This document shows positions 1 through 8,955 of a stretch of 64,000 bases of DNA, piece after piece. A program made the translations under genes and the position numbers. The notes under the pieces were generated by a model, which worked only from the letters and a program-made list of their open reading frames with translations, was not told where the DNA came from and ran no database searches. The stretch is taken from positions 107,701-171,700 of the forward strand of contig JAZNDW010000012.1 in NCBI GenBank assembly GCA_045588245.1, written 5' to 3'. Positions within the stretch are counted from its first letter, which is position 1; every line of letters begins with the position of its first letter. This DNA comes from DTU064 sp045588245. GTDB lineage: Bacteria; Bacillota; Clostridia; Oscillospirales; CAG-272.

Positions 1-1007
1 AGCATAAACGAAAGCACAGCGCCTGCGGCGGTGCCGAATATGAGCCAGAATACGCCACCGAACTCGCAGAACATATATCCCATAAGCAGTGCGGCAGGGA
101 ACATGAGAGAATATTTTATGATCTCGCCGATGGGTTTATATATGATCGGTGTTCCCGCACGTTCGATCGGTCGCTTTTTATAGAGCCTGTATGAGATATA
201 AAATGTTAACGCAGTGATGACGGTATCGAGCAAAATATATTTGATCGGTGAAGATACAGTATCGTCCGTTATGGCGGTAATTGAGCGGACGATTCTGAAG
301 ACGGGCGATATGCAAGGACCGATATCTACTAACAAATCCCATGGATCGTTGCGGAGATACGTTACGCCCAATTCGATCCAAAGAAAATTCGAAACGAAGA
401 TAACGGGCAGCACGAAAACGATGTAGAATGACATAATCGCGTGTATCGCAGAGGTGCCCGAAAGCATTGCCGCAAGGAATGAAACGGCAAGGAATACGAC
501 GTAATAGAAGAGCGAATAGAAGAATAACTGCCATATCAAAGTGATGACGTATCCGTACATATGTCCGTTCGTAAGGAAAGTCAAAAATACGATGAATGTA
601 TTAATAAGCAAAGGTGCTACGAATATGACAAGGGACGAAATCAGCGAGGCGATGTAATGCCCCGAACGCTTTTCGGGCAGACTGTGATGAAATCCCGCGC
701 TTACTTTGTTATGTAAAAAAGAAAGTGCGAAACAACCCGTGAAAAACGACGCAAAAACGGAGACGATGACGGACACTACTATTAAATCGTTCATTATGCC
801 TTCGATCCTTGACTTGATAACTTCGGCTGTTACCGTCATTTCGTTGCGAAAGACGTTGTCCATCTGAATCATAAGCGGAACGGAGGTCGAGAAAAACAGC
901 GCAATGATGATCAGAAGCGCCACAGCCCAGAGCCGTTTGGTCGAATATAGAATATACGACGGGGTAACGATTGGGGACTTGTCAAGAGATGACTTTGTTG
1001 CTGTCAT
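1..1007 (-). CDS. ABC transporter permease (YtrC/D-like), 3' end beyond window
   Basis: Membrane subunit of an ABC transporter. The frame opens with ATG at 1007 and stays open to the window edge, giving about 335 residues without a stop, so the C-terminus lies outside. The visible part has repeated hydrophobic stretches: one near residues 31-47, one near 75-95, several between 120 and 190, and more near the edge, consistent with an ABC-2 type permease. The start overlaps the end of the upstream ATPase gene by 26 bp, indicating translational coupling. Order GntR regulator, ATPase, permease matches the YtrABC-type systems of Firmicutes that respond to cell-envelope stress; the substrate cannot be read from the sequence. 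A shorter frame inside it at 178-534 is a shadow. Confidence 0.8.
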   Translation of the reverse strand, partial: MTATKSSLDKSPIVTPSYILYSTKRLWAVALLIIIALFFSTSVPLMIQMDNVFRNEMTVTAEVIKSRIEGIMNDLIVVSVIVSVFASFFTGCFALSFLHNKVSAGFHHSLPEKRSGHYIASLISSLVIFVAPLLINTFIVFLTFLTNGHMYGYVITLIWQLFFYSLFYYVVFLAVSFLAAMLSGTSAIHAIMSFYIVFVLPVIFVSNFLWIELGVTYLRNDPWDLLVDIGPCISPVFRIVRSITAITDDTVSSPIKYILLDTVITALTFYISYRLYKKRPIERAGTPIIYKPIGEIIKYSLMFPAALLMGYMFCEFGGVFWLIFGTAAGAVLSFM

Positions 1008-1875
1008 AGCCTATTTCCTCCATTTCCGAAATAAATATTTCCTCAAGCGTCAGCGGCAAAAGCTCAAGATAAAGCGGAGATGCGGCACTGAGAACGCCTT
1101 CAATCTCCTCTGCGCCGCCGCGACAGGTGATTGTGTGCAGCCGTCCGCGTGTTTCATGAGAAATAATGTCGAGTGCGGACAGGTCGGGTGCCTCGCTTTC
1201 GAATGCTACCTGCGCTTTGTGCACCAAAAGCTTCATTTCATCAAGCTCGCGATCGAGTATGATCTGCCCGCGGTGCATAAGCGCGATATGATCCGTCAAA
1301 TCCTCAAGCTCACGTAGGTTGTGAGTTGAAATGATGGCGGTAAGACCCGATTCTGCAACGTCTTCTGCGATCATGCGGCGAACGAGCTGACGCATGACGG
1401 GGTCAATGCCATCGAATGTTTCGTCGCACAATAGATACCGCGGACGAAGCGACATTCCCAAGAGCAGAGAGGACTGCTTTTGCATACCTTTTGAAAAAGT
1501 GTTGATCTTTCTGTTGCGGTCAAGCCCGAACATATCCGTCATTTTACGGTAGCGCTCGTCATCAAATTCTCGGTATACGCTTTTATAGAGCGAACGCATA
1601 TCGTCAAGCGTTGCCGCGGGCGCAAAGTATTGCTCGTCGGAAAGATATACGATTTTTTGCTTTAATTCATAATTTTCGTAGATCGGCATTCCGTCGCAGA
1701 GAATCTCTCCCGAATCAGGGGCGTAAATACCGCAAATCGTACGCAGAAGCGTCGATTTGCCGCTTCCGTTTGATCCGATAAGCCCGAAGACCGAGCCTGT
1801 GTCAATGATCATGGAAACGTTTGACAGAGCCTTGACAGCTCCGAAAGATTTGTTAATATCTTTGACTATAATCAT
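982..1875 (-). CDS. ABC transporter ATP-binding protein (YtrB-like)
   Basis: ATPase subunit (297 aa) that would energise the permease encoded just downstream. Visible motifs: Walker A GSNGSGKST near residues 35-43, a variant signature FSKGMQKQ in place of LSGGQ, Walker B YLLCDE followed by TFDGID, and an H-loop in IISTHNL. The C-terminal 70 residues are the usual low-conservation tail of this subfamily. The ribosome site GGAGTG lies about 8 bases before the ATG. It sits 41 bp after the GntR gene and overlaps the permease, so the three form one operon. The SKG-type signature is common in YtrB/BcrA-like ATPases and is not a sign of decay. Confidence 0.92.
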   Translation of the reverse strand: MIIVKDINKSFGAVKALSNVSMIIDTGSVFGLIGSNGSGKSTLLRTICGIYAPDSGEILCDGMPIYENYELKQKIVYLSDEQYFAPAATLDDMRSLYKSVYREFDDERYRKMTDMFGLDRNRKINTFSKGMQKQSSLLLGMSLRPRYLLCDETFDGIDPVMRQLVRRMIAEDVAESGLTAIISTHNLRELEDLTDHIALMHRGQIILDRELDEMKLLVHKAQVAFESEAPDLSALDIISHETRGRLHTITCRGGAEEIEGVLSAASPLYLELLPLTLEEIFISEMEEIGYDSNKVIS

Positions 1876-1916
1876 ATTTGTTTCACTCCGGGATCAGTAA
1901 AATTGTGTGGTGGGCG

Positions 1917-2288
1917 TCAGTCACGCCAGACTTCGTTCACGATAGAAACGATCTGTTCTTCGGTAACGCCGAGTGCACGGGCAGAATCGAGAACCGAACG
2001 GATCTGCAGGGTAAGATCGTCTAAAACTTTTTCCTTGGCGTCGCCGATCTCGTCGGAAACGAAGCTGCCGCGGCCGGGGGAAGAATATATGATACCGCGC
2101 CGTTCAAGCTCCGCATAAGCTTTATGGATAGTGTTCGGATTGATTCCGAGCTCCGATGCGAGCTGACGCACCGATGGGATAGGCTCGTTAGCCGAAAGCA
2201 CACCGCGAAGAACCATGTTGCTTATGTTTTCCACGAGCTGTTCGTATATAGGAGTTCTGCTTTTGAAGTCAACGTAAAATGAACTCAT
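1917..2288 (-). CDS. GntR-family regulator, YtrA subfamily
   Basis: Small transcription factor (123 aa) expected to repress its own operon. The N-terminal 70 residues form the GntR winged helix (IYEQLVENI, then IPSVRQLASELGINPNTIHKAY and the wing GRGSFV). The short C-terminal tail of about 45 residues lacks a large effector domain, which is typical of YtrA-type regulators that sit before ABC transporter genes. A very strong ribosome site (AGGAGG) precedes the ATG. A perfect sigma-A promoter and a 7-bp inverted repeat are found upstream and are listed separately. The inducer is unknown; in the family it is often a cell-wall-active compound. Confidence 0.93.
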   Translation of the reverse strand: MSSFYVDFKSRTPIYEQLVENISNMVLRGVLSANEPIPSVRQLASELGINPNTIHKAYAELERRGIIYSSPGRGSFVSDEIGDAKEKVLDDLTLQIRSVLDSARALGVTEEQIVSIVNEVWRD

Positions 2289-2316
2289 GGTACCTCCTTG
2301 TGAATGGTCATCAACC

Positions 2317-2335
2317 GTACTATGCGTAATAGTAC
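2317..2335. promoter_or_regulatory. Probable YtrA-type operator
   Basis: Perfect inverted repeat GTACTAT-N5-ATAGTAC lying just downstream of the -10 box of the GntR gene, at about the transcription start. Position and symmetry fit autorepression by the GntR/YtrA protein encoded at 1917-2288. Binding is inferred. Confidence 0.75.
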
Positions 2336-2341
2336 ACTGAT

Positions 2342-2370
2342 ATAATACAACAGTATTAACAAATTGTCAA
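2342..2370 (-). promoter_or_regulatory. Sigma-A promoter of the GntR-ABC operon
   Basis: On the minus strand TTGACA (2370-2365), 17-base spacer, TATTAT (2347-2342). The start site would fall inside or at the edge of the operator at 2317-2335. Confidence 0.8.
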
Positions 2371-2435
2371 GCGTTCAAATGTAATTTGCAAGAAATATTC
2401 TATTGGCAATAATCGGACAATTTACAAAAAATCTA

Positions 2436-2464
2436 TTGAATTATATTGACTCATGATTTATAAT
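2436..2464 (+). promoter_or_regulatory. Sigma-A promoter of yajC
   Basis: TTGAAT (2436-2441), 17-base spacer, TATAAT (2459-2464), about 36 bases before the yajC start. Confidence 0.75.
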
Positions 2465-2499
2465 TACTATTTGATATCAAGTTTAAGGAGATAAATGAA

Positions 2500-2808
2500 A
2501 TGGTATATCTTGACACACCGGCTCCCACAAACGGCTGGACCACGATCATCATGCTCGTTATCATGCTCGTTGTTTTCTATTTCTTCCTTATTAAGCCTCA
2601 GAAGAAGCAGGAAAAGGAAACAAACGATATGAGAAACGCTCTGCAGGTAGGCGATGAGATCACGACCATCGGCGGAATTATCGGAAAGATAGTCAGCATC
2701 AAGGAAGAAACCGTTATGATCGAAACGGGCAAGGAAAAGACGAAGATCCGTATACTTCGTTCCGCTGTCAGATGCGTTGACGTTAAAGCAGAAGACGCTC
2801 AGGACTAA
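2500..2808 (+). CDS. yajC: Preprotein translocase accessory subunit YajC
   Basis: Small single-pass membrane protein (102 aa) of the Sec translocon, normally partnering SecDF. It has one transmembrane helix near residues 14-33, followed by the typical IKPQKKQEKE basic segment and the conserved LQVGDEITTIGGIIGKI motif. The ATG at 2500 has an AAGGAG site about 10 bases upstream. An in-frame-shifted ATG at 2495 leads nowhere. secD and secF are not in the window; the next Sec gene is secA at 3811, after two small genes. Confidence 0.95.
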   Translation: MVYLDTPAPTNGWTTIIMLVIMLVVFYFFLIKPQKKQEKETNDMRNALQVGDEITTIGGIIGKIVSIKEETVMIETGKEKTKIRILRSAVRCVDVKAEDAQD

Positions 2809-2877
2809 GCTCACAAAGGAATAATTTACGTTTACCCCGAATACTATGTAACAAAAAGTATTCGGGGTAAATAACAA

Positions 2878-3321
2878 ATGAAAGATGAAGAACGCGGAAG
2901 ATTCACTCCGCACGTCATATCATGCATCATCGGCGTCGGTGCGGCTATACTTACGTCTGCCGTTTTACTGTTCGCAGTCGGTGGAATTGTTTATTCATTC
3001 GATGATCCCAATCGGTATACGACGGCAGCATCGGTAATAGTTATCGTTGTTTCAAGCTTTATCGGCGGCTTTGCCGGCGGAAAGCATAAAAGTACCGTCA
3101 CAGACGGTATTCTCTCGGGTGTGATTTTCGCACTTGTGCTGTTTTTATTGTCACTCTTTTGCGGCGGCGAAACGGCGCTTGGTACTTTTCCGTATTCGAT
3201 ACTCTTGCGTGTCGGCGAAATAGCCGTTGCTGTAGGCGGAACATTTTTGTCATGCAGGTCTCGCGGGGCTCACCGAATGCACGGTGTTCCGAAGGTACCG
3301 AAAATAAAAACAAAACGTTAA
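2878..3321 (+). CDS. TIGR04086-type four-helix membrane protein
   Basis: Membrane protein of 147 aa with four predicted transmembrane helices (about residues 12-37, 46-67, 77-97 and 102-123) and a basic, cytoplasmic C-terminal tail. Size, topology and the place directly after yajC match the uncharacterised TIGR04086 family of Firmicutes. Glycine-rich contacts (FIGGFAGGKH) join helices 2 and 3. Function is unknown. It lies 69 bp after yajC and 20 bp before the next small gene, so the three probably form one transcript. Confidence 0.75.
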   Translation: MKDEERGRFTPHVISCIIGVGAAILTSAVLLFAVGGIVYSFDDPNRYTTAASVIVIVVSSFIGGFAGGKHKSTVTDGILSGVIFALVLFLLSLFCGGETALGTFPYSILLRVGEIAVAVGGTFLSCRSRGAHRMHGVPKVPKIKTKR

Positions 3322-3341
3322 TGTGAAATGAGGGTACAGAA

Positions 3342-3578
3342 ATGATAAAGATTATTAAAGAAAACGGCGAACGCTTCGTTTACGATGAAAACAGCGACAC
3401 GAAAACACCCATAACGGCGCTTCAGGCGAAAATGCTTTCATATCTGAAGCCCCCTATGACACAGGAGCTTTCGACGTCATTACGCTACGATCTTGCAAAA
3501 TATGACGGCGGCATGGTCGAGGATGCATACGCGGAACTATACGAGCTTTATACAGAAGGCAAGATCTTTTCCGAATGA
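3342..3578 (+). CDS. Small protein resembling a RiPP leader-recognition (PqqD-like) domain
   Basis: A 78-aa soluble protein with an early short beta-like segment (FVYDENSDT), a central helix (ALQAKMLSYLKPP) and a C-terminal helix ending ELYELYTEGKIFSE. This ordering, and the ending, resemble the N-terminal recognition domain of the radical-SAM maturases for SCIFF peptides, which in many Clostridia sit near yajC. No radical-SAM domain and no cysteine-rich precursor is encoded nearby, so the protein would be a stand-alone or left-over domain. The resemblance is by eye only and the assignment is tentative. It is followed by a strong terminator that closes the yajC transcript. Confidence 0.5.
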   Translation: MIKIIKENGERFVYDENSDTKTPITALQAKMLSYLKPPMTQELSTSLRYDLAKYDGGMVEDAYAELYELYTEGKIFSE

Positions 3579-3592
3579 AAACAGTTGTTGCA

Positions 3593-3624
3593 AAAAAACA
3601 CCGATTTTTCGGTGTTTTTTTAGT
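3593..3624 (+). terminator. Rho-independent terminator after the yajC group
   Basis: A 12-bp stem (AAAAAACACCGA with its complement), TTTT loop, and a following T-rich run. Confidence 0.88.
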
Positions 3625-3713
3625 TTTTTGTCAATTTATCTTGCATATTACCTAAAGTAATATGTTAAACTTGAGAAAATAAGGAACAAATATAAATATT
3701 AACAAAATATTGA

Positions 3714-3742
3714 TTGCATCGATTGAGTAAATGATATATAAT
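3714..3742 (+). promoter_or_regulatory. Probable secA promoter
   Basis: TTGCAT (3714-3719), 17-base spacer, TATAAT (3737-3742), leaving a 5' leader of about 60 bases before secA. Confidence 0.55.
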
Positions 3743-3810
3743 AAAATAGTATGCGTATGCAATAATACAAACTACACATGAAAGCAACCACCCGAAAAGG
3801 ATAATGAATA

Positions 3811-6594
3811 ATGAAAGTATTAGATAAAGTTTTCGGAACGTACAGCGACAGACAAATCAAAAAGGTACGTCCGATCGTTGATAAGATCGAAGCGCTGGCA
3901 CTGAAGTATTCAGCTATGACCGACGAGGAGATGCTCGCAGAAACGAGCCGATTCAAAGCATTTCTTGCTGAAGGCAAAACACTTGACGATATTTTACCTG
4001 AAGCGTTTGCTCTCGTAAGAGAAGCGTGTACACGAGTGCTTGGAAAGCGTCCGTTTAACTGTCAGCTTCTTTGCGGAGTATTGCTCCATCAGGGGCGTAT
4101 CGCAGAAATGAAGACGGGTGAGGGTAAAACCATCGTTGCGACGATGCCGTCGTATCTGAATGCACTCACAGGAAAGGGTGTACACGTCGTTACCGTCAAT
4201 GAATATCTTGCGCGGCTCGGTGCCGAGGAGATGGGACGTGTCCATGAATTTCTCGGACTCACGACGGGACTCGTCGTTCACGGACAGACGTCGGAACAAA
4301 AGCGGCATGCTTACGGCTGTGATATAACGTACGGCACAAACAACGAATTCGGGTTCGATTATCTGCGCGATAACATGGTCAGCTATAAAGAACAGCTTTC
4401 TCAGCGCGGTCACAACTTTGCCATTGTCGACGAGGTAGACTCTATTCTGATCGATGAGGCAAGAACTCCTCTCATTATTTCGGGTGTTGGCGACGAAACG
4501 ACCGATATGTACGGCAGAGCGAACGACCTTGTTAAAAATTTCCGTCCCTACGTTATCAAGGAAGTAGACGAAAAAGAAGACATGGAAGAGCTCATGAAAC
4601 GTGCGGGTGTCAGCGCAGATTACGTCGTCGACGAAAAGAAGCGTACGACGACACTCACCGAACGCGGTATAGCAAAGGCAGAAAAATTCTTTGAGATCGA
4701 AAACTTCGGCGACGAAGATAACTCAGAGCTTGCCCATTATGTTTACCAGGCGCTTCGCGCACACGGAATTATGCGCAAGGATATTGACTATGTCGTTCAC
4801 AAAGGCGGTATCATGATAATCGACGCTTTCACCGGCCGCATGATGCCGGGACGCCGTTATTCTGACGGTTTGCATCAGGCTATAGAAGCGAAGGAAGGCG
4901 TTGATATACAAAAAGAGAATAAAACGCTTGCGACGGTAACGTTCCAGAACTATTTCAGAATGTACAGTAAGCTTTCGGGAATGACAGGTACGGCTTTGTC
5001 TGAAGAAAACGAGTTCCGTGAGATATATAATCTTGACGTTGTCGTAGTTCCCACAAACAAACCGATGATACGTCTTGATCACAACGACGTTGTGTATATT
5101 TCGGGCAAAGCGAAGGATGCTGCTGTTATCGAGCAGATCAAAAAGTGCCACGAAAAAGGACAGCCCATTCTTGTCGGTACCGTATCTATCGAAAAATCCG
5201 AAGCTCTTTCCAAAAAGCTGAAGGGAGCAGGTATACCTCATACCGTTCTTAACGCAAAATATCACGAAAAAGAAGCGGAGATCGTTGCACAGGCAGGTAA
5301 ACTCGGTGCGGTTACGATATCCACGAACATGGCAGGACGCGGAACGGACATCCTTTTGGGCGGTAACGCGGAATATTTAGCAAAGTCCGAAATGCGCAAA
5401 ATGGACTACGACGAAAAAATGATTGCACTCGCAACGGGATCATCGCTCTCCGTCAGCGAGGAAGTCCTCGCAGCACGCGAGGTTTACCGTGATCTCAACC
5501 GTAAATACGCAGCGGAAATAGAACCCGAAGCCGAGCGCGTGCGCGAAGCAGGAGGGCTTTTCGTGCTCGGTACGGAGCGCCACGAAAGCCGCCGTATTGA
5601 TAATCAGCTCCGCGGACGTTCGGGACGTCAGGGAGACCCCGGTGAATCGCGTTTTTATATTTCGTTTGAAGACGATCTGATGCGTCTGTTCGGCGGAAAC
5701 AAGGTCAACGATATCGTTGATCGCTTAAAGCTGCCCGATGACGTGCCTGTCGATCTGTCGATCGTTTCGAATTCGATCGAATCGGCGCAGAAACGTATCG
5801 AGGATCAGAACTTTAACAGACGTAAAAACGTTCTTGAATACGATGACGTTATGAATCAACAGCGTTCGCTTATCTATAAGCAGCGTTCTGAAGTACTTGA
5901 CGGACTTGATCTGTCCGAAAAGATAAAAAAGATGATCGTCAGTACGGTCACAGAAGCAGTAGAAGCATACACGTCGGGAGAATCTCACGACGAATGGCAG
6001 TTATCCGAGCTATACCGTGAATATACGGGCGTACTTTTCGATAAAAATGATGCCGAATTCAAAGAATCGCGTCTTTTGTCCATGAGTAGTGAAGATATCG
6101 TTGCTCTCTTTACAAAGCGAGCAATGAGGATATATGACGTCAAAGAGGCAAAATATGGCGAGGAATGGATGCGCAATATCGAGCGTAACATACTGCTTCG
6201 CGCCGTCGATACGCATTGGATGGAGCATCTTGATGCGATGGATGATCTGCGCGACAGCATACGTCTGCAGGCATACGCGCATCGCAATCCCGTTTCCGAA
6301 TACAGAATCGCAGGCATGAACCTCTTCGATGAGATGACGAACGATATTCGCCGTACGACATCAAGAAGAGTTCTTACGGCTATTCCGAAGGCAGAGCTTG
6401 AAAAACGACGCCAGACAATGATAGCAAAGTCCACAAATGTGATGGGAACGCATGGAGCGATCAAAACGGGTGAAAAACAAAAGCCCGTCAAAAAAACCGC
6501 CTCCGAAAAGATCGACAGGAATGCGCTTTGTCCTTGCGGCTCAGGCAAAAAATACAAAAAATGTTGCGGCTCGGGCAATATGGTAAACATATAA
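3811..6594 (+). CDS. secA: Protein translocase ATPase SecA
   Basis: Motor ATPase (927 aa) that pushes unfolded preproteins through SecYEG. Visible features: Walker A region MKTGEGKT near residue 103, DEAD-like box VDEVDSILIDEARTPLIIS, the preprotein cross-linking domain after it, the second nucleotide-binding half with STNMAGRGTDI and the arginine-finger region ESRRIDNQLRGRSGRQGDPG, and a helical scaffold. The C-terminus ends in a zinc-binding SEC-C motif (CPCGSGKKYKKCC), which contacts SecB or ribosomes in other bacteria. Length is at the upper end of normal for the family. It is followed 23 bp later by an uncharacterised membrane protein gene. Confidence 0.98.
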   Translation: MKVLDKVFGTYSDRQIKKVRPIVDKIEALALKYSAMTDEEMLAETSRFKAFLAEGKTLDDILPEAFALVREACTRVLGKRPFNCQLLCGVLLHQGRIAEMKTGEGKTIVATMPSYLNALTGKGVHVVTVNEYLARLGAEEMGRVHEFLGLTTGLVVHGQTSEQKRHAYGCDITYGTNNEFGFDYLRDNMVSYKEQLSQRGHNFAIVDEVDSILIDEARTPLIISGVGDETTDMYGRANDLVKNFRPYVIKEVDEKEDMEELMKRAGVSADYVVDEKKRTTTLTERGIAKAEKFFEIENFGDEDNSELAHYVYQALRAHGIMRKDIDYVVHKGGIMIIDAFTGRMMPGRRYSDGLHQAIEAKEGVDIQKENKTLATVTFQNYFRMYSKLSGMTGTALSEENEFREIYNLDVVVVPTNKPMIRLDHNDVVYISGKAKDAAVIEQIKKCHEKGQPILVGTVSIEKSEALSKKLKGAGIPHTVLNAKYHEKEAEIVAQAGKLGAVTISTNMAGRGTDILLGGNAEYLAKSEMRKMDYDEKMIALATGSSLSVSEEVLAAREVYRDLNRKYAAEIEPEAERVREAGGLFVLGTERHESRRIDNQLRGRSGRQGDPGESRFYISFEDDLMRLFGGNKVNDIVDRLKLPDDVPVDLSIVSNSIESAQKRIEDQNFNRRKNVLEYDDVMNQQRSLIYKQRSEVLDGLDLSEKIKKMIVSTVTEAVEAYTSGESHDEWQLSELYREYTGVLFDKNDAEFKESRLLSMSSEDIVALFTKRAMRIYDVKEAKYGEEWMRNIERNILLRAVDTHWMEHLDAMDDLRDSIRLQAYAHRNPVSEYRIAGMNLFDEMTNDIRRTTSRRVLTAIPKAELEKRRQTMIAKSTNVMGTHGAIKTGEKQKPVKKTASEKIDRNALCPCGSGKKYKKCCGSGNMVNI

Positions 6595-6617
6595 TAGGCA
6601 CGATCGGGTAAAAGTGA

Positions 6618-7358
6618 ATGGGACTCGGATTATTATTTATCGGATACCTTCTTGTATCCATTTTTACGTTTGCTCCAACGTATTTTCTGACTGATCTTGT
6701 AGGAAGCTTTGTGATGTACGAAGCTTTGGTGAAGCTTCGTCCGCACGCTGACAGATTCAGATACGCTATATGGTCTGTCTATGCGCTTTTTGCAGTATCG
6801 GCAGTGCAGTGTTTATATTATTCGCTTACCTATATCGGAGCTGTAAATGATATTTCACTCGTTGAAAATATCATCGAAATTTGCAGAGTTGCCGTGATGT
6901 TCGTTTATACGCTGTCTATGCTCATGGCGCTTGCCGAGTTGGCGAGGTCTGTCGGTGACCGCAAGCTCGCCGACAAATGTATGAGAAACGTGTGGCTACA
7001 CTGCGTCAACTACTTTTTCATCATAACGCTTTCGCTTGATTTTGAGTTTCTACAAGGCTACATTTCTGCTTTCGCGGCACTGGCACTGCTCATAAAACTG
7101 TTGTGTGCCGTTCTGATTTCCGCTAATATTTACAGCTGTTATATGTGGATATGCCTTGAATCCGATCATGATATGACGCAAAAGAATAAGCCGTCAAAAA
7201 TCGGAGAGTTTTTGAGAAAAGTGAAAAACGGCGGTGAGGATGACTTTGATAAATCAGCTCTTTCGTCCTCTGAGCCTATAGCACCTCTGAAAACAGAAAA
7301 ACCTCCCGTGACACCTGTAAACTACGGTTCACACAAAAAGAAAAAGAAGAAAAAGTAA
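6618..7358 (+). CDS. Uncharacterised membrane protein with poly-lysine tail
   Basis: Not recognised. The 246-aa product has about five transmembrane helices (roughly residues 1-30, 57-80, 92-112, 128-145 and 150-172) and then a 70-residue soluble, charged tail ending in a run of seven lysines. The first 55 residues (TDLVGSFVMYEAL near residue 25) resemble the start of the next gene's product (LPDFIGCLLLYFAL), so the two may be distant paralogues. It starts 23 bp after secA and ends 24 bp before the next gene, so it is probably co-transcribed. A role in envelope biology is possible but unsupported. Confidence 0.7.
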   Translation: MGLGLLFIGYLLVSIFTFAPTYFLTDLVGSFVMYEALVKLRPHADRFRYAIWSVYALFAVSAVQCLYYSLTYIGAVNDISLVENIIEICRVAVMFVYTLSMLMALAELARSVGDRKLADKCMRNVWLHCVNYFFIITLSLDFEFLQGYISAFAALALLIKLLCAVLISANIYSCYMWICLESDHDMTQKNKPSKIGEFLRKVKNGGEDDFDKSALSSSEPIAPLKTEKPPVTPVNYGSHKKKKKKK

Positions 7359-7382
7359 AAACAGCGAAAAGGAGTATGCGTT

Positions 7383-8894
7383 ATGGCGATAGTGTTTGCA
7401 ATTATTGCGGTGTTTACGTTTGCAAATCCCGATATATCGGCGCTTGATTTTCTTCCCGATTTTATCGGATGTCTTTTGCTGTACTTTGCTTTGGCGGTGC
7501 CGTCTGAATTTTCAAATAAGCTTTCCGACGCAAGAACGCTTTTGTTCAGGCTGACTCTCGTAACGGCGGCTGACGCCGTCAGCTCTTTCTTCGTTTCAGG
7601 CGATGATCGGGCTATGATCCTTTTGCTTTCGTTCTGCTTCGGAATTGCGGAAGCCGCGATGCTTTATCTGCTCGTCGATAAAATATTCGACGGTATGATA
7701 TATCTCGGAACGCAGTTTCCCGCAAAGGGAATATACATGCCGTACAGCGAACGGAGTATGCGGCGTTACCGCGAAAAGCTTACGCGCAGGCTTTCCCGTT
7801 ATGCACAGCACCGAGGTAACGGCACTATCACAGATGAAATGATAAATGAGCGCGTCAACACACTGTCGGAAAAACGGAATGACAAGAACCTGTCTAAGCT
7901 TGTGAAGCTGACGAAGCGCTTCGTTATTATGCGTGCGGTGTTTAATATACTTCCCGAATTTACGGAGCTTTCTTCTTACGGATACGAGGGCGAGGTAAAT
8001 GCGTATAACGTCAATCTTGCCGACTTCCGCGGACTTTTCATCGTATTCGCCGTATTCTTTACGTCGATTATCGCTTTACATTGGCTATTGCGGATTTTGA
8101 GCTACATCAACGGAATCAGATGCGATATGCCGTTCCGCGAAGCACTTAGAAACGCTTACAAAAACGACGTTGCCGCGAATACGGGACTTCAGCATTATAA
8201 AAGGCTCAAGCTTGCGCTTGTGTTCTTGTCTGCCGGTGTTTTGCTGTCACTCGATTTCATTATCGACCGACAGAACTTTATTCCCGACATTTTGTGTGCC
8301 GTATGCGTCCTGCTGTTCTGGCTGTCTTTTTTACGCGACGCGAAAAAGCCTGTTATTCCGATCGCTTTGACTGTCGGTTACGGAGTTTTTACGATGGCGC
8401 ATTGGATTTCTGTTGCTTCATTTATCGAAAATTATCATGATTTTACACGCACTATGAAATCTGAAGACGCAATGCGTGCGTATATAGTCTGCGCTGTCAT
8501 CTCTTTTGTCGCTGAGGCTCTGTTCGTATTGATGATGATAACCGTTACGCGCAGGATAAACGCTGTTATACATGAATATACAGGCTTTATCTCAACCGGA
8601 GGCGAATACGATACCTATTCCGAAAAACTGCACGCCAGACTTTCAAAGCAAAACCGACGTATGCTCATACTGTCGATAGTCAATGCCGCAGTATCCGTTG
8701 CGTATTCGGTCATCATAGGCATAAATAAACCTGTTGAGGCGATGCAAGATGGCATTAAATACGTCTTTTACGTTCCCGTTTTTGAGGGAATAACGACGGT
8801 CATGCTCATAGTCTCCGTCATATTTGCAATTTATACCGTAAAACACATTTCCGATGTGTCAGACGGACTTGACGAACGGTACAAGCTGACTTAA
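7383..8894 (+). CDS. Uncharacterised polytopic membrane protein with internal repeat
   Basis: Not recognised. The 503-aa product has at least nine hydrophobic segments, interrupted by a charged cytoplasmic stretch near residues 120-180 (many Arg and Lys). The motif D-F-x-P-D-F-x-G-C near residue 20 recurs in degenerate form near residue 295 (FIPDILCAVCVLLFW), suggesting an internal duplication, and a related motif opens the preceding gene. An AAAGGAG ribosome site precedes the ATG. It is closed by a 13-bp terminator. Function is unknown. Confidence 0.7.
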   Translation: MAIVFAIIAVFTFANPDISALDFLPDFIGCLLLYFALAVPSEFSNKLSDARTLLFRLTLVTAADAVSSFFVSGDDRAMILLLSFCFGIAEAAMLYLLVDKIFDGMIYLGTQFPAKGIYMPYSERSMRRYREKLTRRLSRYAQHRGNGTITDEMINERVNTLSEKRNDKNLSKLVKLTKRFVIMRAVFNILPEFTELSSYGYEGEVNAYNVNLADFRGLFIVFAVFFTSIIALHWLLRILSYINGIRCDMPFREALRNAYKNDVAANTGLQHYKRLKLALVFLSAGVLLSLDFIIDRQNFIPDILCAVCVLLFWLSFLRDAKKPVIPIALTVGYGVFTMAHWISVASFIENYHDFTRTMKSEDAMRAYIVCAVISFVAEALFVLMMITVTRRINAVIHEYTGFISTGGEYDTYSEKLHARLSKQNRRMLILSIVNAAVSVAYSVIIGINKPVEAMQDGIKYVFYVPVFEGITTVMLIVSVIFAIYTVKHISDVSDGLDERYKLT

Positions 8895-8900
8895 AATACG

Positions 8901-8940
8901 AATACCCGAGATAAGCACTTAGCTATCTCGGGTATTTTTT
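8901..8940 (+). terminator. Rho-independent terminator
   Basis: A 13-bp perfect stem (AATACCCGAGATA with its complement), 10-base loop, T-run. It closes the secA/membrane-protein transcript. Confidence 0.9.
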
Positions 8941-8955
8941 CTTTTGTATTAAGTA

